The position numbers and the translations under genes are program-made. The notes beneath the pieces were generated by a model. That model had not been told where the DNA came from, did no database searches, and was given only the letters and a program-made list of their open reading frames with translations. DNA of 64,000 nt from Laguncularia racemosa (taxonomy: Eukaryota; Streptophyta; Magnoliopsida; Myrtales; Combretaceae): positions 1,948,340-2,012,339 of the forward strand of contig JBBMOL010000072.1 of NCBI GenBank assembly GCA_037954665.1, read 5' to 3'. How positions within the stretch are numbered: position 1 is the first letter of the stretch; each line of letters starts with the position of its first letter. Below are positions 34,056-48,355 of the stretch, piece by piece.

Positions 34056-34895
34056 ACACCACCATTTCATCAATACCACTATTACCATTACCACCACCAC
34101 CACCCTCATATCACTAATACCAAGGGTCCTTGCACCACCATCACTACCACTACCTCCTTCACTATCAAGCTACCACACCACCATCATAAACACCATCCTA
34201 TAGCACCATCAACATTTCTATTACCATACAACTTTGATAGCTATCACATCCATGCCGCCTTGATCACTACCTCTAACTATGCTGTCACTATTTGGATTAG
34301 CTTTGCATCACCATTAGTTGCCACTAATCTATTACCCTAGAAAAAAACCATATAATGACCACGATTGATGATGCCATCACCATTATTACTCCTACAATGT
34401 TGTTGTGATTACCATCTATATCTCCATATCATCACTACCATCATATGGCTACTGCATCACTACAATCACCACACCATCATCTTCATCACCATTACCTTAT
34501 CCTTACCATCACCACCATTGTATCACCATGATTACTGTTACTCTGCACAAACACACCCATCCTTACAAGTTACATTAGCACCACTATCATCATCAACAAC
34601 AACAACACTAACACAAACACAACACCACTACACAACCATCACTACCACCATAGTGTTCGTGCTAGTAGTGGTTCAATGGTGGTGGTAATAATGGAGGTAG
34701 TGTTAGTGGTGGTAGTTTGGTGGTGAGGCAACAATTGTAGTAGTACACCAATTGAATTTATGGTGATGATATAGTGAGGGCAGCAATAATGTGAGCTATA
34801 GTGGTGGTACTCATATTGGTGATGGTGAAGGGGGAGATAGATGCAATAGCAATGGTATAGGTAGTAAAGATGGCAATAGTGGTGGTAATAGTAAC
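34056..34895. repeat. Trinucleotide-biased block with strand switch (CAY-rich then RTG-rich)
   Basis: From about 34056 to 34640 the plus strand is built of CAC/CAT/ACC triplets; from about 34665 to 34895 it is built of the complementary GTG/ATG/GGT triplets. The switch around 34640-34675 makes it potentially fold back. The frame 34365-34688 is a low-complexity by-product. A similar but smaller block lies at 59560-59890. Confidence 0.75.
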
Positions 34896-36328
34896 TTTCC
34901 CGTTGTATTTTTTATAACAAAGATTTGTGGAAGATAAAGAATCAAGTTTATATTATTTGATTAATCAAGGATGTTATTCTATTTGCATTCCAAAAAAGTA
35001 AACGTTTGCTTAAGGTATTAAGGGAAATAGCATAAATAGTAAAGACAATGAGTAGTAAATAGGGTAAACATGAAGTTGCTTTAAATGAAAGTGTTCTTGG
35101 AATTCGCATAATGATAGGGAATATAGATAGCGGGTATTGGGATAAGTCATAACAAGTGATTTTGAGAGATCTTAAATCTAGACCGTTTGATAATTTATAA
35201 ATTAATCTTTTATCATCATATCTTCTTTTTTTTAATTTTTTTTTTCAAATTTTCAGCATCAAATCTTTTCATATTGCCAAATGACTACTTATTCTAATAA
35301 TTCTCTGTAGATATAGTGTTAATTGATAGCTTATGTAAAAGCTTTTTTTATGACGTGTAACTTATAATGCATAAAAGCAATGCTATCAACTCAAATACAC
35401 TCATCTTTTTAACAGAGTATCTTGGTAGTAGAAGGCAAAGACAACAGTTAACATTATTAGTAGTGGTTAATGATCATAGAAAATTAAAAAAAAATGTATA
35501 ACTAATCTTCTCTCGGTTTCAATAATGATAAAATTTTCTGTTATTACTAATTGAGTTTGCTAATTATTTGTAGTTATCTTCATAAGCAAATTATCCTTGA
35601 AGATCGGCTCATATGAGTAAGAAATAATTATAAGAATTTTTTCATGCCCCAATCTTATCAAAAAAATAGTTACCTACTTAAGTTGAATAAGTTTTACTAC
35701 TACAAATTCTACAATAAAAGGTGCTCTATGCGCAAGTTCTATTATTATCTGTGCAACTCGCAAGCAAGAAGTTTGAGCTAATGAAATCTTGTAATTCGAA
35801 TTTTTAGATATCCACATTTGAATAACGAAAGTATATATATTTACTATGTGAGCTTTATAGAAAGAAAACTAAATGTTATGCTTCGAAATATAAAGTGATT
35901 TTTCAAAGATAATTTCCTTATTTAAAAAATTATGTTTTACTTTAAATATGCTTAGTTAAGTTAAGTTTTGGGCTAATAGAACTATTTTAAGGGAAATTTA
36001 ATTTTTTTTATCAAAGGATTTTTTTGAAAAAATGGAAAACACGGAATTTGCAAATCTCAGATAGAAATTCTTTTGAAAACATATCATATAAAATTAGATT
36101 TCCTATAAATTTTATAATTGAATTTCTTATGATCGTTGCTCTTAGCCATTGAAGAAAGTGTATATAGGAAGTGGCTTAAAACTATATGTTACTATAGAAA
36201 TAGATTTTATTTTTTTATTTTTCACAATTTATGAATTAATAGTTCAAATTGTTTAAAATTTGAACAATATCATGACATCATTATAAATTTATCAATTTCT
36301 TATAATCTCAACTACAGTATCAAACCTT
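34896..36328. other. AT-rich intergenic DNA
   Basis: No coding region, RNA gene or clear repeat was recognised. Confidence 0.5.
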
Positions 36329-36560
36329 ACTCTATGTCTTGACCATAGATCCATCTATTGAATATTTTAACTATTTAATCAGTTCATATGTATTGCATGT
36401 AACATAGGAAATGGTTCTATAACACGGCAATAATAATCAAAGTTACACTCCGTGTCTTGACCATAGATCCTTCTAGTGAGTATTTTAACTATTTAATTAG
36501 TCCATATGTATTGAATATACCATAGGGAATGATTCCATAACACGGCAATGAGTTCACTAT
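36329..36560 (+). repeat. Two-copy tandem repeat, ~118-bp unit
   Basis: GTCTTGACCATAGATCC recurs at an offset of 118 bp (TCTTGACC at 36337 and 36455), and each unit ends in ATAACACGGCAAT. A slightly GC-richer patch (36590-36720) follows and is unassigned. Confidence 0.8.
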
Positions 36561-36734
36561 TAGAAAATGATACTTTATCTTGGAGGTGAAGTAAAAACCG
36601 GGTCATAAATGAACATGGGTCGGGCTTTGATGCGTACCTGTTTGGTGCGATTCAGGGTTCAGATCCGCTTTAGGCTCGTCCCATAGGCCAGCTGTTGCCG
36701 GATCGGGGATCGTGCATGTCTAACTATGCTATGC

Positions 36735-37000
36735 CAATTACTTGACGAAATGGAAAGGCAGAAATGTAAATATTCTTAAACTTAACATGTGATGTTTGAA
36801 TTTTATTGGACAAGCTTTGACTTTTATTATGTTGCTTCGAATGTATATTCAAAACTGTCGTTCCTTGTATTTACAAGAAAATACAAGTGTGGGACCAACA
36901 GATGGCTTCTTATTTGGTAACTCGATCAAAGTCAAAGGTGCCAGAAATTTTGTCCCAAATCAGCCGCCAGCAGTCGCAATGGCGGCTAATACAAGGTGAG
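36735..37000 (+). repeat. Triplicated promoter/first-exon-like segment, copy T3
   Basis: Homologous to T1 and T2 (AAGTGTGGGACCAACAGATG, CAAATCAGCCGCCAGCAGTC). It ends at ATGGCGGCTAATACAAG followed by GTGAG, which looks like a first coding exon and splice donor. Confidence 0.7.
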
Positions 37001-37282
37001 CATTCGTGCCGAAGGGAATGACATTAACTCCTTACCAATGTGTAGTAAATTCATGTAAAGGTATTTGCATCAATTCGAAAGTAGCTAATGGAGAATTGTT
37101 GTTTCTTCTATTTATTAAGGGTACCTTAAGCAGGAAATAAGTTCCATAACCTAAATAGTGTTTGTTATATTCATGTCTTCTCCGATTTCAGATTTAAGGT
37201 TCGATTAAAGATAAGCAGGCTGTATATGGGATTTCAAAGCAACAAAACGTTTTTAAGTGATTTTTATTTTAAAGGTTTGTAG
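36979..37282 (+). CDS. Possible short two-exon gene downstream of T3
   Basis: Speculative. Exon 1 (36979-36995) would be ATGGCGGCTAATACAAG with donor GTGAG; exon 2 starts after TCCGATTTCAG at 37192 and reads to a TAG at 37280-37282, giving a basic peptide of about 35 aa starting MAANTRFKVRLKISRL. A second acceptor (TTGTACAG near 37290) leads into another unbroken stretch. I do not recognise the product. It may equally be the truncated start of a longer gene whose remainder is lost. Confidence 0.15.
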
Positions 37283-40200
37283 TTTGTACAGGAAAGGTGG
37301 CCAATTGTGGCATCCAAGGCCTCTTCGATTTACCCATACAATGTATGGTTGGAGAAAACTCCCAGATGAATATTATTTGACTTTTTCTCCTCAAGGATAA
37401 AGCTGCTACTTGCTAGGATGATTTTTCAGGATTGTATTATACAAGCTGATATGCTTAGAGGACGCGTTTTGGTTACGCTTAACACACGCTGTTCTTTGGC
37501 TTTAGCAATCGTTCTGCTTTAGAGACCAGGTTTGAAGAAACAATGTTCAGTGTTGTTTTCTTATCTACTCCTTGTCGATCGAGTGGCAATAACTAGTAGT
37601 TTGATTTCTAACATATGATACGACCAAAGGAAATAATGTCGAGCCTAATTTTTTTTTTTTAATTTAATCTATATTAAATTCAACCTACTTAATATAAATT
37701 ATTCGATAGTAAAATTAAAAAAAAATTATATTTTTATTTTTTAAAAATTAGAATCGCTACTGATTTAAGTTAAAAAATAAAAATAAATTAAAATTAATTG
37801 GATAAATTAATCTTAACTAACTATTAGTCTACCAAATTTTCTAAAACATATCTTTTTAAAAAGAATATGATGAGAGATAATAGGCTTAGAGCCATTTATT
37901 ATTTTTTTAAAAAACGAACTAAAAGCTTCATATAAATTCTCCTCATAATCACATATATAAGACATAACATTTTTCATATAAATAAAGCAATAAAGCACAA
38001 AATAAATGAAAACAATATTGATTTTTTTTTTAATTTTCATACATTTTTATTATTTTATTTATTTTTATTTATAAACTTGGATTTTTTTTTATAAAAACCA
38101 ATCAAAATGGGCAAAAATGAAATGTCTATAAATAGGAAAAAAAGATGACTTGAACTTCTGAAGCTTGTAAATTGCTAAATTCTTATTGTAGGTAAAATGC
38201 TAATTGAAACCTAACATTTAGTATGAAATGGGGAGATAATGTTTGAATCTGTCTTCCTTCTTGTTTTCAATTTCCGACTTTGGAATCTGACTAGACTGAG
38301 GACAACAGAGGATTCACGTGTGAAGTGGATTGACGAGGGACGCGGTACTGATATATGAAATTTCAACACACGGCAGTATTAGTGAGCGGATTTAAATAAC
38401 TTGCACGAGTATATTTAAGGAAAAAAAAATGAACCACTCATTAGTCTTCTCTTTGTTAATTGCTTACCACTCATTAATTCAATTGGCTTTTCGCATATGA
38501 TATGATATGATATTCATTGAAAATATACACAAGAAGACTTTATAACTATTTTAAGCTCCAAATTTCTTTGCATCCTGACGTCAAACTTGGATTTTATTTG
38601 TTTAATGCAAAAGGTTTTCCCTTTTTTTTTAATTTGTAATTAAAACCTTAAACTATCACATGTTACTGATAATCTTGAGATATTGCAATTACTCGTGACT
38701 TTTAGTGGCAACTAATTACAAGAGGTGAATTTTGTAGCCAGAAACCGATTATGGTGGTTATACATTAAAAAAAAAAAAATCAATGGACAATGGAAAAATT
38801 ATTTCCATTTTTCCTTGTTCTTTTAATATATTTTATAGTTGCTAACCATCTCTCCTACCATATGGTCACTATCCTCAATCCTCATCTTCTATTATCACTT
38901 AATACTATAAGCTACTAGTATTTACAACCTCTTGAGAATACTATAATAGTATTTAACAGCCATAAAGTTTTTTTATTAGAACAAATGTAAATCTGGAAAA
39001 CATTTTTCGTGATGCAAACACATTATCATCTTGAAATTTAAAAGCAAGTAAATGGATAGGCTAGGAGAATTGATCGAAGAAGGCGGCCCAATGGGCTTCT
39101 GAATTTTCTAAAGTATTTGTACGATGAAAATTGACAAAGGAGGACCCATTTAAGTTGAAATGGATCTAGTCAAGAATGAGCCCTTTTCATACAGTTTGAA
39201 ATTTTAGAATAGCATCTGGCAATTAAGGCAACTGGGTGTATGATCCACCCCACCTGTTGCCTTAGTGGTGCCACCTCCATTTGACTACTTGCTGGCTTCT
39301 GGATTCTAATAGCAGCCATTGTCTATTACTTGGGATAAGATTTGGGATAATTACCGATTTTAAAATTTCTGAAATTTGGTATTTAATGTGGCTGAGAAAA
39401 AAACTTTGGTGCCTCAATTTTTCTATTTTATGTTTAGACTTTTTGAATACTACCAATAGAGGTTTCGAGAAGGTCAAATGTTGAATTATAAAATGGAGAA
39501 GTTGTGATGATAAATTACAATGAAGTAAAATTTTTGGATTCAAATAATTGTTCCTACCATTTAAAGCTATCCGTTCTTTTAGTAGAATCATGCTTGGACA
39601 TACCATTGATACTAGCTGGATCATGTGCACATAATGGGCTTATTTTGAAAATAAAATATGAATAATAAGATGAAATAAGGTGGCATTCACATATTAAGAT
39701 AATAGGATATAAATAAGGAGTCAAGGTTTTCATGAGACGGGCTAGTATTTATCTATGGAAAAACTTTGCAATAACTATCCATCTGAAATGCCCCTTTTGC
39801 TATAGTGGGTCTATTTAGTAAAATTAAAAACACATACAATAAAGAGTTCCTCCCCCCACTTTAATACTATAGAAGAAGATGCACAAGCATAACTACTTAA
39901 CTAGACCTGAATAATTTCATCAAGTCTACACACAAGTCAAATTCAATTTGAATTGTGGAGATAGTTCTAGTTAATAATTTTGCTAGTTTAGTTACTCTCA
40001 TGTTGTAGTATTTAATGGCATGCTTGGCTTGGAGAATGGAATAAGACATCAATAAAATTGTAATTCCAAAATTATAAAATAGATAAATAATTGCTATTAT
40101 TTTATTTAACTACATCTAAAATGATATTAATAAAAGACTATAAATATATCCAAAAAATCCATATATCCTTATTTCAATCTATAACTTACTTATTGGGATA

Positions 40201-43200
40201 AGGTTTTATAGATAATTATAAAAATATACCAATATATATATATATATAAGTCTTGATTTTACAATAATAGAAATCTATTCAACAAATCAAATTCGGTATT
40301 AATTTGAAGGAAGGGAAATTGTTATTCCAATATTCCCCAATAAAGTCAATCCGTGGGATGAAGGAATCAAATTTCTTGTAGTCAAAGATTAATGATGATG
40401 TAGGATGAGACGCGGTTTGTGCTTCTAATTTCTTACTATTTGACAGTAGTTTTCAAATCGCAAGGAATTGAGATCATGGAGTTTCATTTATTTTTAAAGG
40501 ATAAATGTGATTTTTAAAAAAAAAAGTTCTTTTATAGATGTATCAAAATTAACTCCGAGTCCCACTTGCGAAGAACCATAGGTGGCGTGGGGTTGGGTAC
40601 TGCGACCCTGTGGTCCATGTCGGTGGGTTCTCAATTTTTTTTTTTTCAATTTTGAAGATTTTCTTTTTTTCTATTTGATTTTCTATATAGAAATGGTTGC
40701 AATGTTTTCTAATTTTAAACCCTCTATATTTCTCTCCATAATAGGTGGATATAACTTTAAAGCTTCAAAAAGAAAAAAAAAAACATGTTATCTAAATTTA
40801 TAAAATAAAAATAAAGATATAATAGTCTTCTTTTCAGTAATTTCATTTATATAATCTAAATTAGATATTAAAAATAGAAAATTTTCCTTCTTAAATATCC
40901 AAATATAAAACGAAAAACATATTTCTTGTCATTTCCTTTGTTTTTTTTTTTAAATTTCTATTCATTTCACCTCTCTAAAAAAATTACCCTACATAGTGTT
41001 AATGGGGTAGGAGAATTTGCACTGAATGAATTTATTTGGCGCAACAATATCAGAAAAAAAAAAATGAATAACTTTCTAAGAAATATATAGCTATCATTAG
41101 AATTTCAATATAATTATAGAAAAAAATTCAATATATACTTGTCTTTTTTATTATCTTAACTGAAACAGTTTATCTCTTAATATTATTTAAATGTGTACTA
41201 CATCCAATTGGATTGGTTTGGTTTATCTTGTTAGCATAGAATAAGAAACTATTATTTCACTTGAATGTATGAAGTTCCAATTTCAACCTATTTGTTTATT
41301 TCTATTGTAGATGCAAAGGTTGGCTTGCCAAGAAGGAAGGTATTGAGAACATTTTATCATTAGGTTTTAGACAATTTTCCTTCCAAAGTGATGTGAAAAT
41401 TAATGTATCTAGTATTTTATTAACTGTACTATCAATCTCTTAATTAATAGTGGAAGGAATCGTTAAACTAAACACGTTAAGCTTTTGTGGTCCTATAGAT
41501 AATGATTTAACCGTTGAAATAGTTATTAGGAATTAATATATAATAGGAATTTGAACGGCTAAATTTCATCCGCTTTATATTATTAGTCATATCCGTTCGG
41601 TGTGCATGGGAGACCGCGTGGGCTCCGGGCTCCAAATTACTTGTCTTCTTTTGCTCGCTTCACCGGTTTGTGGAAATTCAGTGTCTGGTATTCTGAAATT
41701 GACAAGCCAGCATAGGGTGGGGTGGGGGGTCCATTAGGGCAATATGACCAACAACATGGCATGAATTGGAGGACATCAAAATCACTTTCTTATGTTAAAA
41801 GCAAGGAAAAGGTCCACTTGCCCGTTGGAGTACAGGTTAAGATAAAAGAACAGACATTAAACATGGATGCTTTGGTTGTATGACTAGGACTCGTTGTGGA
41901 CTGGACCGGTTCTAAATCTTTAAATTAATGTATGATTAGCTTTTACATTTTTTATAGTATGTCTAACTTTTGTAAAGTAATGCTCTAATAACACAAGGAC
42001 AGCTCTGGATAAAACAAATCGAGGATATCGACATCTTGATTATGATCTAAATCTTATTAAAAAAAAAAAGAATAAAACCAAAAAAAAAAAAAAAGTAGTA
42101 TCGACTATTCTGAAACATTTTAGAGAAAATTTAAAAGTTATTAAATTAATAATAAAAGCAAGTAAAAGTATTTTATATAATCAATGGGTAAATATGCTAA
42201 ATTTGAGTAGAAGTTAGTAAAATGTTTCATGAAGCCTCATGTTTTCGCAACGTTTGCACATAATACATCATTGTATTGTATTATGCTGTGGAAAGCATTT
42301 GAATAGCACTTTTTTTTTTTAAGGTTTTAAATGTATATTAAATATTGAGAAAAAATTGTAAATAATTTTTTAAACTTTAATCTTGGTGTAAATATACTAT
42401 CTTTGAATTTATAAAATGTATCTAATACCTTTTAAACTTTGATAAATAATCTCAGAGGTTGTAAATAACGGCTAAACTTTAACCTTGTATGCAAACATCC
42501 TATTGAACTTATCAATATATAATTTAACACTTCCTAAACTTTGATTTTGATATGTTTTTTGAATTGAAAAGGTAAATGTCCTTTAATATTGACAATATAT
42601 CAAAGTTTAGAAATATTATAGCATATTTTGAAATTTTAAGAATATATTATGCATAGCGAGATTAATGTTTAGAAAATATAAAGAATATGAGTACTCAGGC
42701 TATTCTTCTTTTTCCACAAAGTCTCCAATTTTATATTATTTTATTTTTTAATGTGAAAGGTCGGAACTAGTTTCTTGGGAAAAAATAAAAAACATAAAAT
42801 TTTAATCCAGATTGGAATGATGAAAACGTAAAATTTCTCCTATCTATAATGTGATTATGTAGAGACTAGGGTTGGTGCTAAATTTACATTTCAAGTGCCC
42901 CCACCTCGGGCCACTGAAATAAAAAGATACATAATAAGTTATAAATATTCTCGGAGAACCTAACTTTTAGCCCAAGAAAATGGACAGGCAAGACTGTCTT
43001 TGTAACCAGACACGGGCCATTGGTACTCTTTCTTTTACGTTTTTTCTTCCCCAGAATAAGAGAATAATTAAATAAAATAAATCCCAATAAGGCTTAGTCA
43101 AATAATAGACTATTATATTCTCAATTAGAAACTTGTCATTTAAAAAATAAATAAATAACCCAGATTGATATTTTTGTTTTATTCAAGTTGCAGCAAAAAA

Positions 43201-46200
43201 TCCCTGATAGCCATCTGCTTTCCCCCCCCCTCAAAATTCATGTGCACATGTAAGAAAGATGCTCCTCTACTTATCAATGACATAGAAAAACAAAATAAAA
43301 ATAGACACAACTCCAACATGAATCTAGAAAACTTTATAGATCTGGGTAAAAATTAAATTTTTATATAATTTAAAGGTGCAACTAGGCTCTTGTTCTTTGA
43401 ACAGGGCCCATGTCACTGTCTTGATTACTAAATGTTGTGTACTAATATAATATATTTCCAAAGGTTGATTGAGACGTGTGCTTGCAAGCAGGTAAGAAAA
43501 TGAATTAAAAAAAAAATACCCAAGTGGGCAAGTGGGGAGGTTTTATCTCACCCACTTATGCTGATCCCAGAGCATCTCCGTCTCAAGATGCGTTCACATT
43601 ACCTCCTATTTAACTAGTCAAATTATTCACCTAAAGGGGAAAAAAAAAGCACCATTCATTATGTTTCCATGTATATAACTTCGTTAATATCTGTGTGATA
43701 AATGAGAAAGTTGTCATCTGATCATGTGGGAACTCAAATATTATTTCTAAGTTTAACTTGGGATCAAATTATCTAGGGTAAAATCCAAATTTTTGTGATA
43801 TTTATAATTAATTATATAAACTTTAAAATGATCAATTTATTATCTAATTCAACTTTTCGATGTCTTCTACTCTATCATAGGTAACTCTATTCATTGCAGT
43901 TTGTGACATGGAATTTCTACCGATTAATGTGTGTCATGTGTCAAATAACATTAGTAAGATCTACAAGTATAACAATGTAGAAAAAAAATGTCCACATCAA
44001 AAAAAGAAAATCCTAACTAAAAAAGTAACTACATACTTCTTCAACCTCAAGCCAAAAACAGACATGGAGAAAAAACGAACAAACAAAACAAAGGCTAATT
44101 TGATCCACTTTAAAAGGTGTTTTAAGTTCAATGGGAATAAGCAATTGACATTAAAAACAATTTTAATGAAAGAAATTCGAAGTTCCTTTCCCTATAAAAC
44201 CTATGGCCAAAAACCGAATTCTTCTCTCTAATCGCTCTTTGTTTTTTAGCTCAATTTAAAGAAAATTGAAGAAACAAAACAACTCTAGATCTTAAAAAAT
44301 CAAGAACTTGAGATTAATAACCTCAAATTATAGGAAATTTGAGCTTTCTCCCTTCTTAGTTTGAAACCCATAAACCATAATTTCTTCACTATAAAAATTT
44401 CCTGTTTCTAGGCAAATTTGAACAAGATTGGTGCTGAAAATTAATTCCCCATCCCTTCAATACTAAAACCAAACAAAAAAAAAAAATCCTTTAAAGAACT
44501 CATTGAAATTGGGCTTAATTTGAATGTTATTTATGGCTTACGTTTAGGGTTTTACTGTATGTGTTTAAATTACCACTATACAGTGGTGCTGCCTTGGAAT
44601 TGCAGCTACCACTAGGCCTATCACCACCCCAAAAATTTGTTTGGTACAACCCCTTTTGTCACCGATAGCTAAAGCACCACCAACAATGACCTCCTTCAGC
44701 CACATAGGTAAGGTATTTCTTACATAGTTTTCTTTTTTCTTTTTTTTTTTATGTTGTTTTAATTGATGAGAAATAATTAGTAGAAGTTTTCTAGAAATAT
44801 ATATATATTAAATAATTTTTTTTCTTCTCATTATTTTTCCTAACATGTACAATTGTTTTCCTTATCATTGGAACTGTACTTCTTACTTGAGTTTTTCTTT
44901 ATCAAATTAATGATATTTAATATAGTTGTCATGTGATGATTGGTCAAGACATCTACACAAGCTAATGGAGTTTAATAGTTACACGTGGTATCATAAGTAA
45001 CATCAAAAAGTTTACTTAAGTAGTAAATTATCCTTTTTAAAATCAAGGTCGATAATTATAAAAATAGCCAAAGTTCAAATACTAAATTTAGCAAACCTAA
45101 TTATCTATGTAGATGTGATCGCTAGCGAATATGAACAAATAGGATAGTTCAACAATTTTATGTACATGATTTAACAATGAGATGTACTTCTAAAGATTAA
45201 ACTCAATGGAATAACTCCCATAATTATTTGGATTAGTAATGGAATTCAAATAATTAGACACATATTTAAAATGATTTGAAGAGTTTTATATTAGTAAGCT
45301 TAAAACGGGTCTAACTTATCTATTCTTCACCTTTCTCAATATGCTCATATAATCATGAAGCCATTTGAAAGGTTATTGAACTTTATGCATATCTCTTCAA
45401 AATGCCTCACTAATGGCTTTAGAAAGCATGGTTATCGATTACTAAACTCTATAAATATCATCTAACTCTTCTTTCAAGAAGTCTCATCTCATAAGCTAAT
45501 CTAAAATAGGAAGATTAAAGCTTTTTACATTCTTGTTGCCACTACTCTAAAGATCAAGCATTATAAAACTAAAGTGTTACGATTTCTCCAACCGTCACAC
45601 TAGCATGCAGATTTGCTAAGATCGATTGTTTCTCCTTGATTCGCTTTATGATGTGTCACTCCAAGTTGCAATACTAATCTCTAATTACATGAAGTACATG
45701 ATTCATATTATACACATATGGTACTCACTTGACAAACTCTCATATCCCTAACTTTAGTTGTTTAGATTAATCATGTTTTTGAAAATTAGATCAAGGATTA
45801 ATGTGAATGGAATATGCATACCATATTAAAGAAAACTTTTTAATAAAAAAAGACATGTCTCACTTTTTTTTCCATTTATTTTATTAACAATTACTCTAAA
45901 ATTATGAATTATGAGTTTAAAAAGTCAAGTAGGTTTTAAAATTATAAAAGCAGTATTAACCATTCGTTTTCAGACTTGGGATACAACCTATCCAATCCAC
46001 TAGTGGAAGCAAACTCCGAAGAGTTGGCTATTTAGTGTTTTATGGGAATAAATCTCATATATCTTTTACTTACAACATGCTGATTAATTTGTCATTAACT
46101 TCATTAAGTAAGATTTTATACACATGTTTTCTCACTGGGCATAAACGCTGTACCTTTTCATGCTATCTATCTATTATTTTCCACATTCAGCCTTTGTTAT

Positions 46201-48240
46201 TTTGAGTCCAAATCATCGGTGGCAGAGGTAATAATATATAACTTTTTCAAACAACCAGCAACTCTTCTTTGAAATTTTTCACGTCCATTTAGTAAAGCTG
46301 GTGAGTTAAACATGCATGTTTGTCAACTCATGGAACGAAATGTTCATAGTTGACCTAGAAAACGGCACATAACTAGTCCACCGTCCAAGAAAATTTTTAA
46401 TGGTATAATACCATATAAATAGATAAGTGAGGTATAAATATAAATAAAATTTTAATATATAAAAATATTAAATAATAATTTTTTAAAAAAATAATTATTA
46501 TTATTAGATTATCTATGTAAATATCATCAGTACTTATATGTTATTCTTCTAAATAGGTAGTACATTAGTACTAATAAATTTTACTTTACTTTTTAATTTC
46601 AAAGCCAGTTCTTTCATATAGCCAGTACATTATTGCTTCCAAAAATTTTACCAAAAAAAAAGAGTAGGTTTTAGATTTCATAGTTGGAAACACCTACCTT
46701 AGAATTGCTCACCCTAAAGTATACTATTATATTTCTAACCATTAATAATCATAGTTTTTATCGCCTAATTTTTTTGAGCTTAATCTTATAGTATTTGCAT
46801 GTAATCAGATATGAGTTTTTGGTATTGCACGCACCCCTTCTGCTTGTCTCTGAAAATATTTTTGAGGTATATTACTGCTTTTTATAATTTACTTCCAAGT
46901 ACTCAGACTTTTTTATATTTCTTTTCACGTGAAAACATCCTAGAAGATAAAGATATGCATAAAACTTATTTACCACTAAAGCCCTCTTGATAATTCCGTT
47001 CAACAAAATATTCATAAAACCGAGAATTAAATCTAATCCATATTATTACCAAAAACATCCTAATATAAACAGTACGAGTTGTGTATGAGTTGTCCAGTTA
47101 TTATATATTTAATTAGTATCATTGATGAATATAGTAAATGATGTTTTGGTTTAGTAAATAAATTGTGCATTGCTATGGCATAAAATCTTGAAAAAGGAAC
47201 AAAAAGGTATGCTCTTGTTATAGCAAATATACAATTCTGGTCTGTTGAGCAATTTAAGAAATAACTTGCCATTTTCATGCGTACCATACTGGAATTAGAA
47301 AATATAAATCTTCTTCTATCATTCATATACACAACGTTGCATGCCTAGTGGAAATGCTAATCCAAAATATCATCAATATAATAAACTCGATATCGCAGGC
47401 CTTAAATGATAAGATTTAGATGCAGGACTATCTTAACATTGAAGAAAACCACTCGATCATTTGGCTCAAACCATTTGGCTACACGTATTATGTGCTCATC
47501 TTATGAATGTGACCCCAACTGAGTGAAGATTCAATAAAACAAGCACATTAAAGTCAAAAGCCATGCATGTTCCTAGCAACTCCAACAAATAGAAATACCC
47601 TAGCGAAATAAAGGCAGTACCATAACGTAATGTTGTCCATGTAAAATGATAAATGTATTGTCCATTCGTATCTCCGTTATTTATATGTTATCATATAAAA
47701 AAGAAAAGTATTAAAATATACTATGCATCTAAATTTTTCTTACATTACTTGAAGATATGTAATTGAAAAAAAATACAAACGGAGAAACTATTTAAAAGTA
47801 AGTAAAAAAAAAACTTAGTCCACTAAAAATGACTAGACATGGTTGATTTTTTTTTCCCTTGTATTTGAAGAGGAAAAAATTTGTTGAACCATCACCTATC
47901 CATTGGGGCTAGTCTAGCTCGATAAAAATACTATGATGTTCTATAATCAAATTGCTCGTAAGATTTAAATTGTTAGTATAATATTATATCGCTTTTTTAT
48001 ATTCATATCGTCTTTATATTTATAATTATTTAATAAATTATAAATATAATAAAATATAAAATAAATTTAATATATTAATTAATTATTACACTCTACTTAA
48101 CATAATAAATACGAACCACACGTTACAGGCAACTTTGTGGATTATAATGTGGCGGCTGTGTTTGTCTCATTGCATAGGACCTTCCTTGAAGGTTCAATAG
48201 CAAGTATGTACACATAATTACGTTATAGTATTCCACATTT
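37283..48240. other. Long AT-rich intergenic region without supported genes
   Basis: About 11 kb in which no open frame shows family motifs. Scattered frames (for example 39262-39630 on the minus strand, 42884-43087 on the minus strand, 43908-44231 on the plus strand, 47060-47332 on the minus strand) have no recognisable domains. Small GC-richer patches at 40555-40630, 41590-41740 and 44580-44700 may be worn repeat or exon relics. A (TA)n run lies near 40231-40250. No tRNA or rRNA was recognised. Confidence 0.5.
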
Positions 48241-48264
48241 TAATTTATGTTTTTTACGCGTGTG

Positions 48265-48272
48265 TATATATA
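48265..48272 (+). promoter_or_regulatory. TATA box of the third GRAS gene
   Basis: TATATATA lies in GTGTATATATAGCATCC, about 90 bp upstream of the leader-intron donor, so transcription probably starts near 48300. Confidence 0.6.
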
Positions 48273-48355
48273 GCATCCAAATGTACCACTGGTCAATCCC
48301 ACATGAAATGATTCTCCTTTTCAGCTAAGGATATTCTCTCTAGGTTTCTTCCCAG

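Noticed and set aside
34365..34688. 107-codon frame rich in His, Thr and Leu
   Set aside because: By-product of CAY-type triplet composition; it ends at the strand switch.
39262..39630. Minus-strand open frame of 122 codons
   Set aside because: No recognisable domain, overlapping opposite-strand frame, AT-rich surroundings.
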